DNA from: Arenicola marina
Taxonomy: Eukaryota; Annelida; Polychaeta; Arenicolidae
Assembly: GCA_964019135.1 (NCBI GenBank)
Contig: OZ025257.1
Location: 27,388,352 to 27,452,351 of the forward strand
DNA: 64,000 nucleotides
Direction of reading: 5' to 3'
The notes under the pieces were generated by a model. That model was given only the letters and a program-made list of their open reading frames with translations, had not been told where the DNA came from and searched no databases. Position numbers and translations under genes: made by a program. Each line of letters opens with the position of its first letter. The stretch's first letter is position 1. This document shows positions 37,321 through 48,625 of this stretch, piece after piece.

Positions 37321-38634
37321 GTTGGGTAATGACGACTTTTCTACGCTTACATATACTAATTGTTTTATAAATCTAGGGAGGCCGGGTCGTCAGCGAGTGG
37401 GCAACAGCCCCGCCGCCCAGACACACAGACAGACAGACCGACCAATCGCTGCCCCAACAACTTCAATGAAGTTACCACGGAGCCAGGGACCAAAGCTAAC
37501 GCCCAGACAGGTACGCTGGAAGGAGCCAAAAGCCGGGCAGATGCATCAAGGGTCATGCCCGATATGGGTCGGGTCGCATGATGTAGAGAGATTTCGAACC
37601 TCAATCGTAACCCTCTCTAAAACAGACATAACATGCTCAAACTGTTTCGTTTTAACGCAAACGACACCTCTCATTATATACCCCCCCCCTACCCACCCTC
37701 CTTTCCTCCCAAATTTACCAACCATTTTATGTCACGTGATGAAGAAATGCTTCCTGATTGGCTACGACAGCCCCCCCCCCCCCCACCCTCCCGCCCATCC
37801 CCCGTCAAGTGTTTCCCTTAGAAGAACCCAGGTGGCAGCACCATTGTATCAGCCGCAGTCCCCACTCGGAAGCGCCACTGGTAGCGCTTCGAGAATGACA
37901 AAAAGGAATTCCACAAACGTTACGTAATGGATGTGACGAGTTACCAAAGCATAACATTTTGTACTTCTACAGATCATTCAGACCCCAATTTAAGAATGTC
38001 TACATGTAATGCTGGAATGATAGATCAGCAATCAACCTCAGCAAAACCAGACGATGCGAGCCAATTGTAAAGATGGATATGCTCAAAAAGCTCAATTTTG
38101 GTTGACAGCTGGTCGAAAGTCGAAAGGAACTATGTGTACTACGTCACACATCTCTGTGCAGTCGACTGATTTATGGCTCGCATTCACGCTGGTATGATAA
38201 GCAGGTCCCATACAAAAAATGTAATTACTAGAACAAGTTGTCTTTGCAATGACCGGGCAATACAACGTTATAAATGTTCGATACCGAGATGGTTTTGGGG
38301 TCGTTCTTCCATGTGAGAGCGAACCAGTGTTTCAGCATAGCTTACGTATGACTCACGCCAACCATTGACCACAATATAATGCACTTCCTGGTCTCTAACA
38401 CAATGGAAGATAAGCCAATTTGGGTTGGAAAATAGTTTCGAACACCTCTAACACGGGAAATTAGCTACCAACACTGACCTCAACCGGGGCTTGTGACCCC
38501 TAGCGACAGCGACCTAGGTGTGACCTAATGACCTTTTTTTACAACTGGCGTCCCGGGCTGGCCGACCAGTGGCTGGCGACGGCTGAGGCGCTGCAATGGC
38601 CATGTGAACACGACCGACACGGGTCACTCACTGC
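37321..38634. other. Single-copy spacer, no gene seen
   Basis: One of the longer low-repeat stretches, about 1.3 kb, with only C-runs near 37680 and 37771 and AT-richer sequence from 37930 to 38530. TGACCT and TGACCTT words occur near 38521-38536. No open frame above about 80 codons has protein character. Confidence 0.55.
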
Positions 38635-39060
38635 GGGGGGGAGGGGGGGGGGAGCCTTAACGGTCCCTCATCTTGTCCCACCCCCCATTGTCGCCCAGTT
38701 CTTCCCCCCTCCTACTCTAACTCCCCTTCCCACCCATGCTTCTCCCCCCAGTCGCCGCCTACAACCTGTCGCTGCAGTGACGGCCCAGTCAAGGCCAGGT
38801 GTAGGCCCGGTACAGGCCCGTTAAGGCCGAAAAGGCCCGATGAGGCCCGGTGGAGGCCAATGTGAGTTGACCCGGTCGAGCCTTGCTTTCCCTGAAGCAT
38901 GGGTTCTACCAGTGTCGCGATGAACAGTGTCAGGTTGAGTCTTTGTAGACGGCGACAGTACACCCCCCCCCCCAGCTGTCCCGCCCCCCTCTCCATCCCC
39001 GTGACGCCATGCAAGTCGGCAAGGACCATACCCGGCCCCAGCCATCCGGCGGGGTGGGTG
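38635..39060. other. G-run, C-run and AGGCCC-rich spacer
   Basis: G-runs at 38635-38652 face a C-run at 38689-38696. Imperfect repeats of about 10-11 bp containing AGGCCCG lie at about 38790-38865. Another C-run lies at 38961-38973. No gene is seen. Confidence 0.55.
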
Positions 39061-39660
39061 GGTGAGGAGGGGTAAGGGAGGGGAGGAGCAGGGAGGACGA
39101 GAAGAAAGAGAAGGAGGGGAGGTGGGGGGGGGAGGAGGGGGGGGGGATGGAGGAGAGGCAGGAAGATGGAACGGGGAGGAGGAGGAGGAGGACGGGGAGG
39201 AGGCGGAGGAGGGGGGGGGGAGGGGGATGAGGATGGGGACGGAGAGGAGGATGGGGAAGGGAGGAGGAGAGAGGGGGGTGAGGATGGGGACGGAGAGGAG
39301 GACGGGGAGGAGGAGGAGGAAGGGGGGTGAGGATGGGGACGGAGAGGAGGATGGGGAAGGGAGGAGGAGGAGGAGGGAGGGGGGTGAGGATGGGGACGGG
39401 GACAGAGAGGAGGATTGGGAAGGGAGGAGGAGGAGGAGGGAGGGGGATGAGGATGGGGATGGAGAGGAGGATGGGGAAGGGAGGAGGAGGGAGGGGGATG
39501 AGGATGGGGACGGAGAGGAGGATGGGGAAGGGAGGAGGTGGAGGCGGGGGGGGGGGGCAGAGGGGGGTGAGGATGGACGGGAAGACGAGGGGATGAGGAG
39601 GAGGATGGGGATGAGGAGGAGGAGGGGGAGGGGGAGTGGGAGGTGCTGTGGGTGCCGTGG
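39061..39660. repeat. Polypurine minisatellite, unit about 57-60 bp
   Basis: Nearly all-purine plus strand. The repeated phrase ggtgaggatggggacgga, then gaggaggatggggaagg and gaggagg runs, recurs every 57-60 bp from about 39225 to 39545, flanked by simpler GGA/GGGGA sequence. A plus frame reads Gly/Asp/Glu/Arg repeats and two minus frames read Pro/Ser/Leu and Pro/His repeats. All are open because the composition lacks stops. Confidence 0.88.
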
Positions 39661-40290
39661 ACAGCCGTATCGAGGTCAGTGACGGAAGGATGATAGCACG
39701 GCGGTTGCATGTCTCAAAGGCCTCTGTCAATGACGGCATTGCGTCAGGTCAAGGAACGCCTCACAGCATCCGCCCCCCCCCCACCCCCTTGCACCCCGCC
39801 CCCACCACGAAGCAGACACACACACCCAACCCGTGACCCCCACCGACACACACTCAACCCAAGACCGCAAACCCTTCATGAACGCCGGATAATAAGCGTA
39901 ACGTACTGTTTCAAATAAGCACCATCACACTTGTTAATAAGCCAAGACGACACATGTACAGGACCGGCTACTAATGGCGACAGCTCCCAATACATAGGGC
40001 AAGAGCGGTGGTCGGCCTTTCAGTCATATAAGCCCCATACATTTATTCACGGTGGCATGTTGGCATGTTCAATACCCATCATCTCGAACAAGCGTTCATC
40101 AACATCTCATTCATTGCGCCTCGCAAATCAACCTAACGCCAAGCCAAAATAACTCGTAGAAGAACTGAAGCGCGCACAGAAAAGTCTTCAGCAGTTTGGA
40201 CATCATTATGACAACAAAATATGCGAATATGCGAACGAATAAAACTTAGACGTCGAGTTGGCGAGGCACCAAGCTACTTAAGTTGTATAG
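39661..40290. other. Single-copy spacer, no gene seen
   Basis: Mixed sequence with a C-run near 39774 and AT-richer sequence from 39880. No recognisable gene. Confidence 0.55.
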
Positions 40291-40402
40291 GGTGGCCAGC
40301 CAGACAGAATGTCTTTATACAGTGGCCACGCCGACAGAAGATATTTTTAGAGTGGCCAGCGCGACAGAATACCTTGGCTAGAGTGGCCACTCCCGACAGA
40401 CA
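40291..40402. repeat. 30-bp repeat, 4 diverged copies
   Basis: GTGGCCA starts at 40292, 40322, 40352 and 40383, so spacing is 30, 30 and 31 bp. Each copy continues with a CGACAGA- or AGACAGA-like block about 10 bp later, while the rest of each unit varies. The two conserved words with regular spacing look like an older array or a set of paired sites. Confidence 0.8.
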
Positions 40403-41090
40403 ATTCACACACATTTAGAGGATCATGCTCACACACTCAACACCCTTTAACCTGTAAGTCACAAGGCGAAGGAATAGGGCATAAAAATGAACTGACAACG
40501 AACCATCTCCCCGGGAGTTCTACCCATCTAGTGTCGAAGGAAATGCCAGGGCGTTGGGTGACAGTCGACACGGCCTCCAACTACTGGGCCCCGATATCGA
40601 ACATCGCAGTTTGCGTCTGTATCCATTCCAGGAAAACATCTGTCCCGAAGGCACAGTGATCATATAAAATACAAACTCATCGCCGTACGTAAAGGCAACG
40701 GAGAAAAATCGCCGCGACCAATCTGAGCCAACAACTGTAGTTCGGCTAACACTCGCCAGGGGTCGTCGTGGACAAAACGATCAACCTAAATAACAACATT
40801 TCACTTCAGCGTCACGTTGACATGTGGGCGTGACCTCTAGATGACCTTCACGGAGAAAGAGGTCATCGTTCTGTGCCAAAGTACGCACAACTGGTGGCAC
40901 TGGGGCTGATTCAATCCCCCCCCCCTCTCCGGGACTGTGTGGTGTAATACAGAAGTTTGACCTGAGTTTGGCCCACAATTAAGTGATTAAATCGGAGACT
41001 GCCGCCAAGACAGGGACAGCTTTGGTGCAGGGCCTAAGAGCAGTGGTTTGCTATCCGCTTTAACAAGATCTTTCGGTATTTTGTCTGCAG
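40403..41090. other. Single-copy spacer, no gene seen
   Basis: Mixed sequence with no tandem structure apart from a C-run near 40916. TGACCT and TGACCTT sites occur near 40829-40847. No gene is recognised. Confidence 0.55.
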
Positions 41091-41459
41091 CCCGTCCTTC
41101 CGTCGCCATCACGATATGACGTCACGCTTAAAGATGCCCGTCCTTCCGTCGCCATCAAGGTATGACGTCACGCTTAAAGAGACCCGTCCTTCCGTCGCCA
41201 TCACGATATGACGTCACGCTTAAAGAGGCCCGTCCTTCCGTCGCCATCAAGGTATGACGTCACGCTTAAAGAGGGCCCGTCCTTCCGTCGCCATCAAGGT
41301 ATGACGTCACGCTTAAAGAGGCCCGTCCTTCCGTCGCCATCACGGTATGACGTCACGCTTAAAGAGGCCCTTCATTCCGTCGCCATCACGGTATGACGTC
41401 ACGTTTAAAGAGGCCCTTTATTCCGTCGCCATCACGGTATGACGTCACGCTTAAAGAGC
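41091..41459. repeat. 46-bp array, 8 units, each with a full CRE palindrome
   Basis: Units start at 41091, 41137, 41183, 41229, 41276, 41322, 41368 and 41414 (46 bp, one of 47). The start is cccgtccttccgtcgcc. Every unit carries TGACGTCA, at 41117, 41163, 41209, 41255, 41302, 41348, 41394 and 41440. Substitutions elsewhere (acgat/aaggt/acggt, ccttcc/ttcatt/tttatt, cgctt/cgttt) miss the palindrome in all eight. TGACGTCA is the established binding sequence of CREB/ATF bZIP proteins. Whether it acts here is inference. Confidence 0.93.
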
Positions 41460-43789
41460 CTCGTCATGGTGATATAGTGGTCACTATGTCATGCATACAA
41501 TGTGTTTCCAATGCATCCATAGTCATGTTTAATACATATTGACTAATTCAACTACAGCAACTATAAACAAAAAACATCTTTTCGTGATTGACTGACATCA
41601 GTGTTAGTATCAGTCCGTACATCTCATTGAATCCCACCCACATTTATCATGCTGTGACAAAACGATAATCATATTTGACTGCAGAGATAATAATAATTGT
41701 TGCGGACTATTGTCGTAGGTCACGTGACAGCGTCACAACAAATCAGGAACAACTACACCGTTGTGCTGTGGTTCCGTAACTGGCGATACCTTTTTAACAA
41801 CACACTAAATACCGTAGTCATACACCGATAGCAAATCCACAATCCACAATTCCGTACGGAGATATGACACAAACTACACACGTAAGACCGCAACATCCCT
41901 GACGAAAAAAGCAGTTTCCTCATCGATAACAATAACTGTGAACCAGACCGACAATATATATACGAAAATCGAATAAGCCGTTGATTTGTTTGCGGATGGT
42001 GAGTCCTCGCCGCTAGGGGCCGGGTCTGTAACACGAGGACGAGGCACACCAGCGGACGACGCCTCCCTTTGTGGGGAGAAAAACGCGCTGTGAAAAAACG
42101 CCCGGCAGCGGTTATGCCGTGCGTCATACAATTACCTCAGCCCCTCTCTTCTTCAAGACAAAACAATGGGGAAAGTGTTTTGTTTCCCCGTGTGGCAAAA
42201 CTTTGACACCTGATGCAATCGCAAATCACGACAGAAGCAGGATACGCCACGCCACAGGACTCGACCCAAAGGATCCGGGGTGTAGTGGGGGGGTGTGATG
42301 GTGGGGGAGGGGGGGCGGGGGAGCAGTCACGTAATCATGATTACTTAGCTTGTGACTTTCGTTTTTTTTTCAGAATGCTTCTCAGAAAAAAAGTATGTTC
42401 CGGTTACTAAATGTCGCATCTGCGGGCTGTGGGCTGGGGGTGGGGAGGGGGGGGGCGAGGCGGGGGGGGGGGGGCATGGAAGTCCTGCCGAAGCTAACCA
42501 CAAGCCATCCTCACCCAACCCCACCCAACCCTCCCCTACCTTGCGCCTCCCACATCCAGGCCGCCCAAACAAGGCAATGAGAAGGTTGCCTGGGTCCTTG
42601 CCAGGCAGGGGACCGGTCCGCTGGCCTCCCTGGCCTCATTGGAGGACGCCATTTGTCATGGCCACGCACTGTCAGGTGTCAGTCGGCGACACGAAGACTT
42701 CGACACTGACGCACAAGACAAAGCTGTCCACACTTTACCCCCCCCCCCCACCCCGACCGCCTCCCTCTCCCGTCGCCTCCGTCACTGGAGTCCGTTAGCC
42801 CGCAATGGATACTGCTTTAAGATAAGTAATCTCACACCACGCATACAGATTTAAATCCGTATTTATAATCCCGTATTAACAGACCAGCTTTATTAACACC
42901 CAGATCAATGACATGGGAGGAGGGGGGAGAGGAGGGGGGGGGGGTCCACAAAATAATATCGGAGAGCCAGGACAAAAGCGGACCCCCCCCCCCCCACCCT
43001 CGCCCCCTCCCGACCCCTGGATCAACCACAGGATCTGTTAACACAGGATCTAAACCGGACGTAACAAACGGCGGGAACAATATGATTGTTGATAATATGT
43101 GAAACTCTACCCCAGCCTGTGGGTGTCGCCAGACGCTGTCCCCAGTGGCTACCAACAAAACCCATTGCTTACATTGGAGTCTCCATATTAAGACGTATAG
43201 CGTATGACTAATATATATCCACGCCGCGCCACCAGGCCTAGTGGTGACACCTGGTGGTCCAGGGAAGAGAGATCACCAGCGCCGTCTGGGAAGGGGTGGG
43301 ATTAAGGGTGGGGAGGGGGGGCGCTTTCGATGATTTCCACCCCCTCCCCTTCCCGTCGGATCTTCCATTGATTGGGACATCGGTGTAAGGGGGCTATAGA
43401 CCGCAAGGTACATCCCCTATTGGCAGGATCTGCAGGAGAGAGAGAGAGAGCAAAACACATCCTTTACCTGGAGCGCAGGACCCACCCCCCACCCCCCTCC
43501 TCCAATCCGTTCCCTCTCTGGCGTCCTTCCCTGGATCTGTGGAGTGCACCAGCACCACCCAGAATCTCGAGCACCCACACGCCGCGGCCTCTTTCTGGAT
43601 AGCGGACAACAGACTACAAAGGAATTTTCTGAATCGCCACCAAATGAATTCTGCGAAATAGGACAGAGTTTTTGTAGGCTGACGCTTTTCGCGTTTACGT
43701 GCAACGCTTTTAGTTGTTGCCCCCTGTAGTTTTTGCCTCTGATCGTCAAGCACCAAGTGCAATTATAAATTAAAAAAAACAAAACTCCA
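41460..43789. other. Longest mostly single-copy stretch, no gene recognised
   Basis: About 2.3 kb. AT-rich sequence at 41470-41990, then GC-rich sequence with G- or C-runs near 42460, 42730, 42934 and 42983, and a (GA)n stretch near 43437. The longest frames (minus 42127-41753, 124 codons; plus 42352-42798, 148 codons) match no family I know. The minus frame is Cys- and Arg-containing and is the least low-complexity open frame in the window, but I see no splice or promoter support. Confidence 0.5.
42902..43025. repeat. Imperfect foldback with G-run and C-run arms
   Basis: The left arm (gatcaatgacatgggagg, then G-runs ending ggtcc at 42947) pairs imperfectly with the right arm (ggacc from 42980, C-runs, ending gacccctggatc). 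The central 14 bp of each arm (42934-42947 and 42980-42993) are perfect inverted complements around a loop of about 32 bp. The outer arm is looser. It could be a small foldback element or two chance homopolymer tracts. Confidence 0.5.
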
Positions 43790-43996
43790 GGGCTGGAGAC
43801 ACCCAGCCAAACACCGCTGTGCATATAGGTGTGTATGTGTCCGGCATGCAGACCGCTCCGGACACCAGGGGTGAGGACACCAGCCAAACACCGCTGTGCA
43901 TATAGGTGTGTATGTGTCCCGGCAGGCAGACCGCTCCGGACACAAGGGGGTGAGGACACCCAGCCCAAACATGGCTGTGCATTATAGGTGTGTCCG
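43790..43996. repeat. 77-80-bp repeat, two full copies and a partial third
   Basis: ccagccaaac-like starts lie at 43803, 43880 and 43960. Each copy contains gctgtgcatataggtgtg and, in the two full copies, gaccgctccggacac. The third copy stops at about 43996. No gene is seen. Confidence 0.85.
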
Positions 43997-44462
43997 GCTC
44001 CCGCCAGTTAAGTGGATCATTGGCTGGCGGCAGAGGGCGCCACGGTGGCGACATGCACCGGTTGACAACACCCAGGTGGGTCCGGGCTGGGTGGGTACTT
44101 CGACACCAGCCCGTCCACCCCCACCCCTCTGCATACAGACACATGCCCCCAACCACAAACACCCCCCCCCCAGCACCTCCTTCCCCACACACAGATCACC
44201 CCCGACACCCCCACCCACATGCCCCCCCCCCCACACACACAAACACACAATACATGCCCACCCCCCCCCGCCGCCCCCGTGTACCCCTCTTAGTCGCTTT
44301 GTTACTAAATAAGCCGTAAGTCCCAAATGGAGTCGACATTTGCATTAGTTTTCTTCATCATAACAACCATCAAATACCGAGGAAGTCTTCCCCAACTCGC
44401 TCACCTTTCCCACTACTTGCATTCTAGTATTTGCCTTCCGTTAGGTAACAGATGAGCCGCAT
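43997..44462. other. Spacer with C-rich tract
   Basis: Mixed sequence, then C-rich and ACAC-containing sequence from 44120 to 44290 with C-runs near 44161, 44223 and 44262. The last 170 bases are AT-richer. No gene is seen. Confidence 0.55.
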
Positions 44463-44697
44463 AACATGGTCCGGAAGTCGAGAAACCCACCATTGCGCAC
44501 ACCGGAAGGCAAACAAACCCACCAATGCGCGCACCGGAAGTCAACAAACCCACCAATGCGCGCACCGGAAGTCAACAGTCGAGAAACCATTGCGCGCACT
44601 GGAAGTCGAGACACCCACCATTGCGCGCACCGGAAGTCGAGAAACCCAATATTGCGCGCACCGGAAGTCGAGAAACCCACCATTGCGTGCACCGGCA
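44463..44697. repeat. 31-bp array, 8 units, most with an ETS motif
   Basis: GGAAG-containing cores lie at 44471, 44502, 44533, 44564, 44599, 44630 and 44661, with a diverged eighth at 44692. Spacing is 31 bp except for one interval of 35. The unit is cattgcgcgcaccggaagtc followed by gagaaaccca or aacaaaccca. Six units carry CCGGAAG, most as ACCGGAAGT, the classic high-affinity ETS/GABP site. Function at this place is inference. Confidence 0.9.
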
Positions 44698-45028
44698 AGG
44701 CGCCAAAAGCTGAGAAAGCAACATTCGCTTGCTTGCAGCAGCTCCACGAATAAATGGTTACTTAACGACGAAAACTTCAACGAAAAGTCACTGGTTTCAC
44801 GGTTTGGTTTCCATAATACCGCAGTGTGGTATGTTATAGCCTACAATTGAGATGGTTAACGCTGTCCCTTCCACCGACCGGATCATCCCTTCGCCACACA
44901 TTGACTTTGACTTTGACTTCCGCTGGCACTATGCAGACAGGAAGTTTAAAAGTATCGTAAGCTGGCGTCATCCCGGCAGTATGACAAATCACTGCAGTCG
45001 CCAGGAATCACATTCCTAAATCATGTAG
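44698..45028. other. Spacer with three TTGACT hexamers
   Basis: Single-copy sequence. A short run of TTGACT/TTTGACT hexamers lies at about 44902-44922. No gene is seen. Confidence 0.55.
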
Positions 45029-45599
45029 CGACCAGGGCCCGTAACAGCGCAACGACCTGCAGGGCCCGTAACAGCGCAACGACCTGCAGGGCCCGTAACA
45101 GCGCAACGATCAGGGCCCGTAACAGCGCAACGATCAGGGCCCGTAACCGCACGACTAGGGCCCGGTAACTGTGCAACGACCAGGGTCCGTAACTGGGCAA
45201 CGACCACGGCCCGCAACCGCACGACCAGGGCCCGTAACCGCACGACCAGGGCCCGTAACCGCACGACCAGGGCCCGTGACTGCACAACGACCAGGGCCCG
45301 TGACTGCACAACGACCAAGGCCCGTGACTGCACAACGACCAGGGCCCGTGACTGCACAACGACCAGGGCCCGTGACTGCACAACGACCAGGGTCCGTGAC
45401 TGCACAACGACCAAGGCCCGTAACCGCACGACCAGGGCCCGTGACTGCACAACGACCAGGGCCCGTAACCGCACGAGCAGGGCCCGTAACCGCACGACCA
45501 GGGCCCGTAACTGCACAACGACCAGGGCCCGTAACCGCACGACCAGGGCCCGTAACCGCACGACCAGGGCCCGTAACCGAACGACCAGGGGCCCAGTAA
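45029..45599. repeat. 21/24/27-bp minisatellite, about 24 units
   Basis: The unit contains gggcccgtaac or gggcccgtgac followed by cgcacgacca (21 bp), tgcacaacgacca (24 bp) or agcgcaacgacctgca (27 bp). The 27-bp form is confined to the 5' end. All length classes differ by 3 bp, and all three minus frames and at least one plus frame stay open, so open frames here are not evidence for a gene. Units carry the palindrome GGGCCC. The array lies 16 bp from the next one. Confidence 0.93.
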
Positions 45600-45615
45600 G
45601 TTCGCACCGACCAGG

Positions 45616-47588
45616 GCGGAATATTTCGCCCTTTAATAGCCCATCAGCATGGAGCAGGGCGAGACATTCAGCCCCGGCGTTTCGCCCTTTAATAGCCCAT
45701 CAGCATGGAGCAGGGCGAGACATTCAGCCCCGGCGTTTCGCCCTTTAATAGCCCATCAGCATGGAGCAGGGCGAGACATTCAGCCCCGGCGTTTCGCCCT
45801 TTAATAGCCCATCAGCATGGAGCAGGGCGAGACGTTCAGCCCCGGCGTTTCGCCCTTTAATAGCCCATCAGCATGGAGCAGGGCGAGACATTCAGCCCCG
45901 GCGTTTCGCCCTTTAATAGCCCATCAGCATGGAGCAGGGCGAGACATTCAGCCCCGGCGTTTCGCCCTTTAATAGCCCATCAGCATGGAGCAGGGCGAGA
46001 CATTCAGCCCCGGCGTTTCGCCCTTTAATAGCCCATCAGCATGGAGCAGGGCGAGACGTTCAGCCCCGGCGTTTCGCCCTTTAATAGCCCATCAGCATGG
46101 AGCAGGGCGAGACATTCAGCCCCGGCGTTTCGCCCTTTAATAGCCCATCAGCATAAAGCAGGGCGAGACATTCAGCCCCGGCGTTTCGGCCTTTAATAGC
46201 CCATCAGCATGGAGCAGGGCGAGACATTCAGCCCCGGCGTTTCGCCCTTTAATAGCCCATCAGCATGGAGCAGGGCGAGACATTCAGCCCCGGCGTTTCG
46301 CCCTTTAATAGCCCATCAGCATGGAGCAGGGCGAGACATTCAGCCCCGGCGTTTCGCCCTTTAATAGCCTATCAGCATGGAGCAGGGCGAGACATTCAGC
46401 CCCGGCGTTTCGCCCTTTAATAGCCCATCAGCATGGAGCAGGGCGAGACATTCAGCCCCGGCGTTTCGCCCTTTAATAGCCCATCAGCATGGAGCAGGGC
46501 GAGACATTCAGCCCCGGCGTTTCGCCCTTTATTAGCCCATCGGCATGGAGCAGGGCGAGACATTCAGCCCCGGCGTTTCGCCCTTTAATAGCCCATCAGC
46601 ATGGAGCAGGGCGAGCCATTCAGCCCCGGCGTTTCGCCCTTTAATAGCCCATCAGCATGGAGCAGGGCGAGACATTCAGCCCCGGCGTTTCGCCCTTTAA
46701 TAGCCCATCAGCATGGAGCAGGGCGAGACATTCAGCCCCGGCGTTTCGCCCTTTAATAGCCCATCAGCATGGAGCAGGGCGAGACATTCAGCCCCGGCGT
46801 TTCGCCCTTTAATAGCCCATCAGCATAAAGCAGGGCGAGACATTCAGCCCCGGCGTTTCGCCCTTTAATAGCCCATCAGCATGGAGCAGGGCGAGACATT
46901 CAGCCCCGGCGTTTCGCCCTTTAATAGCCCATCAGCATGGAGCAGGGCGAGACATTCAGCCCCGGCGTTTCGCCCTTTAATAGCCCATCAGCATGGAGCA
47001 GGGCGAGACATTCAGCCCCGGCGTTTCGCCCTTTAATATCCCATCAGCATGGAGCAGGGCAAGACATTCAGCCCCGGCGTTTCGCCCTTTAATAGCCCAT
47101 CAGCATGGAGCAGGGCGAGACATTCAGCCCCGGCGTTTCGCCCTTTAATAGCCCATCAGCATGGAGCAGGGCGAGACATTCAGCCCCGGCGTTTCGCCCT
47201 TTAATAGCCCATCAGCATGGAGCAGGGCGAGACATTCAGCCCCGGCGTTTCGCCCTTTAATAGCCCATCAGCATGGAGCAGGGCGAGACATTCAGCCCCG
47301 GCGTTTCGCCCTTTAATAGCCTATCAGCATGGAGCAGGGCGAGACATTCAGCCCCGGCGTTTCGCCCTTTAATAGCCCATCAGCATGGAGCAGGGCGAGA
47401 CATTCAGCCCCGGCGTTTCGCCCTTTAATAGCCCATCAGCATGGAGCAGGGCGAGACATTCAGCCCCGGCGTTTCGCCCTTTAATAGCCCATCAGCATGG
47501 AGCAGGGCGAGACATTCAGCCCCGGCGTTTCGCCCTTTAATAGCCCATCAGCATGGAGCAGGGCGAGACATTCAGCCCCGGCGTGTCG
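45616..47588. repeat. 56-bp array, 35 nearly identical units in phase
   Basis: The unit is ttcgccctttaatagcccat, then cagcatggagcagggcgag and acattcagccccggcg. The phase point at 45625 and the last at 47585 are exactly 35 x 56 bp apart. Units are nearly identical. Rare variants are shared at multiples of 56: ataaagcagg near 46154 and 46826 (12 units apart), cctatcag near 46369 and 47321 (17 units apart), and cgttcag at 45833 and 46057 (4 units apart). Such homogeneity implies recent or continuing exchange. No coding frame is supported. Confidence 0.97.
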
Positions 47589-48262
47589 CCCCACATCAAT
47601 AAAGACACCGCGTCCCAGGTGCTTTCCTTCAGTTACTTCGCAACTACAAGGACACACATAACCGATTTCTATAGACAATCATCTTTAACTTTGAGCTTTG
47701 GTCTCTCATCGTAAAATACGGCCAGAGTTATTTTCCGATTGTAAGTGCCGCTTTGACAGCTCGATCACAGAACACTCCCTGCACCAGTGTCGCCGACTGG
47801 CGAGGCAATCTGCGTTTATACGGGCGATACTTCCACACGGTTTAAACAGGTGTTACCTCGCTCAGTCACCTACTCGTGTTTCGCCTGCCTACACCCCGAC
47901 CAATACCTCCCATGGTCTGAGCCCTAGATAAGATATAGTCTTAGATATATGGTAGATTTTTGTTTTGGTAACAGTTAACGCGTTGGACATACTGGTTTTA
48001 TTTTTTTGTTGTCGGCTCTCGCAGACGAGGCATTTTGTGAGGGTTGCCACGGCATTCCGTCACTTTACAACCAGTGCGAACTGCGCGAGGCGGATGCCCC
48101 GATGATCAGTCACCAATTGGACGCAGCTGGCTGGCCAATCAGCAGCAGCCTTTACATACAGCGCCAACTTCATCTCCGGGACCGATAAGCAGACGGCCTG
48201 ACTGGGTCGGAGCCGCGGGACTGTGTCTACACTGCTCTCACCGGTCTCACTGGTCCACATAG
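47589..48262. other. Single-copy spacer, no gene seen
   Basis: Mixed sequence with an AT-rich patch and T-run at about 47930-48010. Short open frames (60-77 codons) match nothing known. Confidence 0.55.
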
Positions 48263-48625
48263 ATGCGGATGGGGGGGGGGGAGGGCCGCCAATCAGTAAG
48301 TGTGGAGGGGTGGAGGAGGAGGAGGGGGTCGGGGGTCGGGGTCGGGGTCCTGGGGGTGGGGGCGTGGAAGAGGAATTGGGGTTGGGGTCATGGGGGGGGG
48401 GGGGGGCGGGCGGCGTGGAGGGGGGGTAATGGGTCGGGGTCGTGGGGGGGGGCGGCGTGGCAGGGTGGTTAGGGGTCGGGGGTCCTGGCGGGGGGGGGGG
48501 CGTGGAGGGGGGGATCGGGGGTCGGGGTTGTTATTATATGAGATGCCCTGCCTAACTTCTCTTACCTAACCCCCATACCTTCACATTACAGCTGGCCACC
48601 CCCCCCCCCCCACCACCCCTCCCCC
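48263..48625. repeat. G-rich tract (GGTCGGGGTCG type) followed by C-run
   Basis: Irregular GGGGTCGGGG and GGCGTGGAGGGG phrases with G-runs near 48270, 48393, 48444 and 48489, ending in a C-run at 48599-48610. It has quadruplex potential by composition. Plus frames read Gly/Arg low complexity. Confidence 0.85.

Noticed and set aside
41753-42127. 124-codon minus-strand frame in single-copy DNA as a gene
   Set aside because: It has a reasonable composition but no recognisable domain, no splice signals I could pair and no promoter evidence. A frame of this length is expected by chance.
45016-45607. Open frames on both strands with 3-bp-only length changes, suggesting coding selection
   Set aside because: All three minus frames are open together, so the 3-bp steps reflect the structure of the inner repeat rather than a protein.
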